NCBI GenBank assembly: GCA_003484585.1
Contig: DNBZ01000168.1
Span: 1 to 6,630, forward strand
Length of the DNA stretch: 6,630 nt
Source of the DNA: Bacteroidota bacterium
Lineage (GTDB): Bacteria; Bacteroidota; Bacteroidia; NS11-12g; UBA9320
Direction: 5' to 3'
This document shows, in pieces, positions 5,487 through 6,630 of the stretch (the stretch's first letter is position 1; every line of letters starts with the position of its first letter). Made by a program: the position numbers and the translations under genes. A model generated the notes under the pieces. The model searched no databases. It saw only the letters and a program-made list of their open reading frames with translations, and had not been told where the DNA came from.

Positions 5487-5895
5487 GCTATTAGGTCGAT
5501 TAACAGGCATCCTTTATCGAAAATCCACCACCTATTTTCAGAAGGAGTTCAAAACATTTGGACTAGGGCATAGCCAGGGGAAAGTCTTGAGGTTTATAGA
5601 TTTGAATGGAAAGGTCTTGCCTAAACAAATTGCAGAATATTATAATCTTGATAAGGGTAGTGTAACGAGTTTGATAAAAAGTTTAGAGAAAAATGGATTT
5701 TTGGAAAGGGAGTCCCATCCAACAGATAACCGTTGTTTCTATCTAACCTTAAGTTCAAAAGCAAAGGAAATAATGCCTGAATTGAATCAAATTTTTGAGA
5801 ATTGGGCGAGTAAGTTGGTTAGTGATTTTTCAGATGAAGAAAAGAACTTATTAATCGGAAGTTTACAAAAAATGATCGATAATGTTTCCTTCTAA
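5473..5895 (+). CDS. MarR-family winged-helix transcriptional regulator
   Basis: The 140-residue protein has MarR architecture. An N-terminal dimerisation helix (LLGRLTGILYRKSTTYFQKEF, 6-26) precedes the winged helix: helix-turn-helix LPKQIAEYYNLDKGSVTSLIKSLEKNGFLERE (49-80), and the wing with the conserved D-x-R, DNR at 85-87, then FYLTLSSKAKEIMPEL. A C-terminal dimerisation helix pair ends at 140. Family members bind palindromes as dimers and release DNA on binding a ligand or on cysteine oxidation; Cys88 in the wing is the only cysteine, and any sensing role for it is speculative. The ATG at 5473 is preceded by CAGGAA, a weak ribosome site. It is divergent from the receiver/DUF6069-like operon, sharing a 26-bp palindrome, so it most likely represses both itself and that operon. 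A terminator follows 17 bases after the stop. Confidence 0.92.
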   Translation: MKNAKLLGRLTGILYRKSTTYFQKEFKTFGLGHSQGKVLRFIDLNGKVLPKQIAEYYNLDKGSVTSLIKSLEKNGFLERESHPTDNRCFYLTLSSKAKEIMPELNQIFENWASKLVSDFSDEEKNLLIGSLQKMIDNVSF

Positions 5896-5912
5896 TGCAC
5901 TACAACATTAGT

Positions 5913-5949
5913 ATAGACGCAACTCACCACAAAACATGCGTCTATTTTT
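5913..5949 (+). terminator. Rho-independent terminator of the marR-family gene
   Basis: ATAGACGCA (5913-5921) pairs perfectly with TGCGTCTAT (5937-5945) over a 15-base loop, followed by TTTT at 5946-5949 and preceded by the marR stop 17 bases upstream. Nine pairs with four G/C and a T-run make a good intrinsic terminator, though the loop is long. Confidence 0.75.
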
Positions 5950-6076
5950 ACTATCTACGCAACTTTGAATTAGTTGATTGATATAATTAAAAAGCATTAT
6001 TCGGTGAGTGGGTACGTTTATTCTCATATCGTATTCTCAAAAATATCCCTTTCTTACAATAAATCCAAAGAACTCT

Positions 6077-6232
6077 TTAAAGTTGTCCTCCTACGTTGCT
6101 TTTCGTCGGACATGTATTGTTGATATTGATTACACGAGTGTATATGTCTGTAGTCTTGCTGCTAGTATGACCAAGAGCATTTTGTGCCCTCCGGAGGCGG
6201 GCAAGTTATACCTGCGGCAAATAAGGTGTCGT
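6077..6232 (-). pseudogene. C-terminal relic of a tyrosine recombinase (XerC/D-like integrase)
   Basis: On the minus strand, 6184-6077 reads QNALGHTSSKTTDIYTRV followed by 17 more residues to a TAA. This is the C-terminal signature of tyrosine recombinases: LGH supplies the conserved histidine and the Y of DIYTRV is the nucleophile. Just upstream, in another frame at about 6232-6204, ACGACAC..TTATTTGCCGCAGGTATAACT resembles the preceding 'THLFAAGI' helix (usual form: RHSFATHLLEAG). A GC-rich palindrome lies between the two pieces, and a TAA blocks the frame. Nothing of the Arg-box region or N-terminal domain is visible further up. This is a dead fragment of an integrase from a past mobile element. 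The residue pattern resembles ordinary XerC/D or phage types and shows no sign of an integron integrase. Confidence 0.75.
6186..6202. repeat. Short GC-rich palindrome inside the integrase relic
   Basis: CCTCCGGAGG (6188-6197) is a perfect 10-bp palindrome within GCCCTCCGGAGGCGGGC, 15 of 17 bases G or C in otherwise AT-rich DNA. It lies just where the integrase reading frame is broken, so it may be a small inserted repeat. Confidence 0.45.
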
Positions 6233-6337
6233 TCTAGCTTATTCCTACAGACCCCAATTGTAAAAATACCACACCCGTTGTACCCTATCACATCATACTT
6301 TGACTTAAATTTAATATTAGACTTAATCCCGATAAGC

Positions 6338-6345
6338 TACCTTTG
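6338..6345 (+). promoter_or_regulatory. -7 element of the YqeY-family gene
   Basis: TACCTTTG is a perfect TAnnTTTG box ending four bases before the ATG at 6350, implying a leaderless or near-leaderless transcript. No clear TTG is seen 19 bases upstream. Confidence 0.65.
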
Positions 6346-6349
6346 TACT

Positions 6350-6630
6350 ATGAGTCTTGCAGAACAAATATCAGAACAAATGAAAACGGCTATGAAAGCC
6401 AAAGATGCTGTTTCCCTTAGAGGTCTTAGAGCTATAAAATCTGCCCTTATGCTACTAGCTACCCAAGAAGGTGGTAAGCCAGTGACCGCAGAAGATGAGA
6501 TGGCTACTCTAGTGAAAATGGCGAAGCAACGCAAAGACTCACTCACCATATACAAGGAGCAAAATAGAGAAGACCTGGCCGTGATAGAGGAAGAGGAGCT
6601 TGCCGTGATAGAGAAATTTCTCCCTGCTCA
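6350..6630 (+). CDS. GatB/YqeY domain-containing protein, N-terminal part (runs off the window)
   Basis: The frame from ATG 6350 is open to the window end, giving 93 residues of a family that is usually about 150 long. It has the YqeY pattern: MSLAEQISEQMKTAMKAKD, then LRGLRAIKSALMLLATQEG, VKMAKQRKDSLTIYKEQNREDL and the acidic helix EEEELAVIEKFLPAQ, where 'E...EL..I..(F/Y)LP' is the family hallmark. YqeY resembles the C-terminal tRNA-binding domain of GatB, the Asp/Glu-tRNA amidotransferase subunit, but occurs alone; its exact role is not established, and an effect on tRNA-dependent amidation is inferred in the literature. The start is fixed by the perfect -7 box four bases upstream. All five isoleucine codons are ATA, like gcvT. 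Confidence 0.93.
   Translation, partial: MSLAEQISEQMKTAMKAKDAVSLRGLRAIKSALMLLATQEGGKPVTAEDEMATLVKMAKQRKDSLTIYKEQNREDLAVIEEEELAVIEKFLPA

Larger units (their letters stand above)
5896..6349. other. 454-base stretch without an intact gene
   Basis: Between the marR-family gene and the YqeY gene I find a terminator (5913-5949), a tyrosine-recombinase relic on the minus strand (6077-6232) with a GC-rich palindrome in it (6186-6202), and the YqeY promoter (6338-6345). The remaining segments, about 5950-6076 and 6233-6337, show no coding frame or structure that I can support. Confidence 0.6.

Noticed and set aside
6077..6184. Integron integrase (IntI) as the source of the recombinase relic, which would fit the attC-like repeat
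   Set aside because: The remaining residues (LGHTSSKTTDIYTRV) look like ordinary XerC/D or phage integrases, and the part carrying the IntI-specific insert is missing.
6337..6555. 72-residue open frame on the minus strand
   Set aside because: It lies opposite the clearly recognisable YqeY-family gene starting at 6350 and has no motif of its own, so it is an antisense shadow.
1..6630. CRISPR arrays, tRNA or rRNA genes, toxin-antitoxin pairs
   Set aside because: No regularly spaced repeats, no tRNA cloverleaf with a TTC loop that I could support, and no recognisable toxin or antitoxin was seen on either strand.

Overview
The window looks like chromosomal DNA of a member of the Bacteroidota. 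It is AT-rich, several genes are preceded by the phylum's TAnnTTTG -7 promoter element instead of a clear Shine-Dalgarno, and it encodes lipobox lipoproteins typical of the group. The genus cannot be told from the sequence.

Left part (1-2600): the end of an unrecognised ORF and a strong terminator are followed by an intact gcvT (glycine cleavage T-protein). Downstream of gcvT lie two gene stumps facing each other: a 30-residue signal-peptide ORF on + and the first ~100 residues of an HlyD/RND-type periplasmic adaptor lipoprotein on -. This looks like a deletion scar. Next comes a small two-helix membrane protein of unknown function (2089-2598).

Middle (2697-4049, minus strand): an outer lipoprotein with a CxxCH cytochrome c domain is followed in the same reading frame, after a single TAA codon, by a complete PHM-like copper monooxygenase module. 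The copper ligands are spaced much as in rat PHM. The two ORFs are best read as one 450-residue gene split by a CAA-to-TAA type change.

Right-middle (4187-5895): a compact regulatory cassette. A MarR-family regulator (+) is divergent from a three-gene minus-strand operon: receiver-like protein B (with an unexpected signal peptide), a four-helix DUF6069-like membrane protein carrying a one-base frameshift, and receiver-like protein A. A and B are paralogues in which the position of the phosphoacceptor aspartate is glycine. The shared intergenic region has a perfect 26-bp palindrome, and the two divergent promoters (TTG-N19-TAnnTTTG) are placed symmetrically about it, so one bound MarR dimer should cover both -33 elements. 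Isoleucine codon use in the cassette differs from gcvT, orf2089 and the YqeY gene, which suggests acquisition. A candidate attC-like or dispersed repeat adjoins its left end.

Right end (5896-6630): a marR terminator, a decayed tyrosine-recombinase C-terminus on the minus strand with a GC-rich palindrome inside it, then a leaderless-type promoter and the first 93 codons of a GatB/YqeY-family gene that runs off the window.

The most interesting items are the symmetric MarR operator/promoter controlling pseudo-receiver proteins, and the cytochrome c-copper monooxygenase fusion interrupted by one stop codon. Several genes here are broken (HlyD, signal-peptide ORF, copper enzyme, DUF6069-like gene, integrase), so either this is a decaying accessory region or a few of the single-base lesions are sequencing errors.
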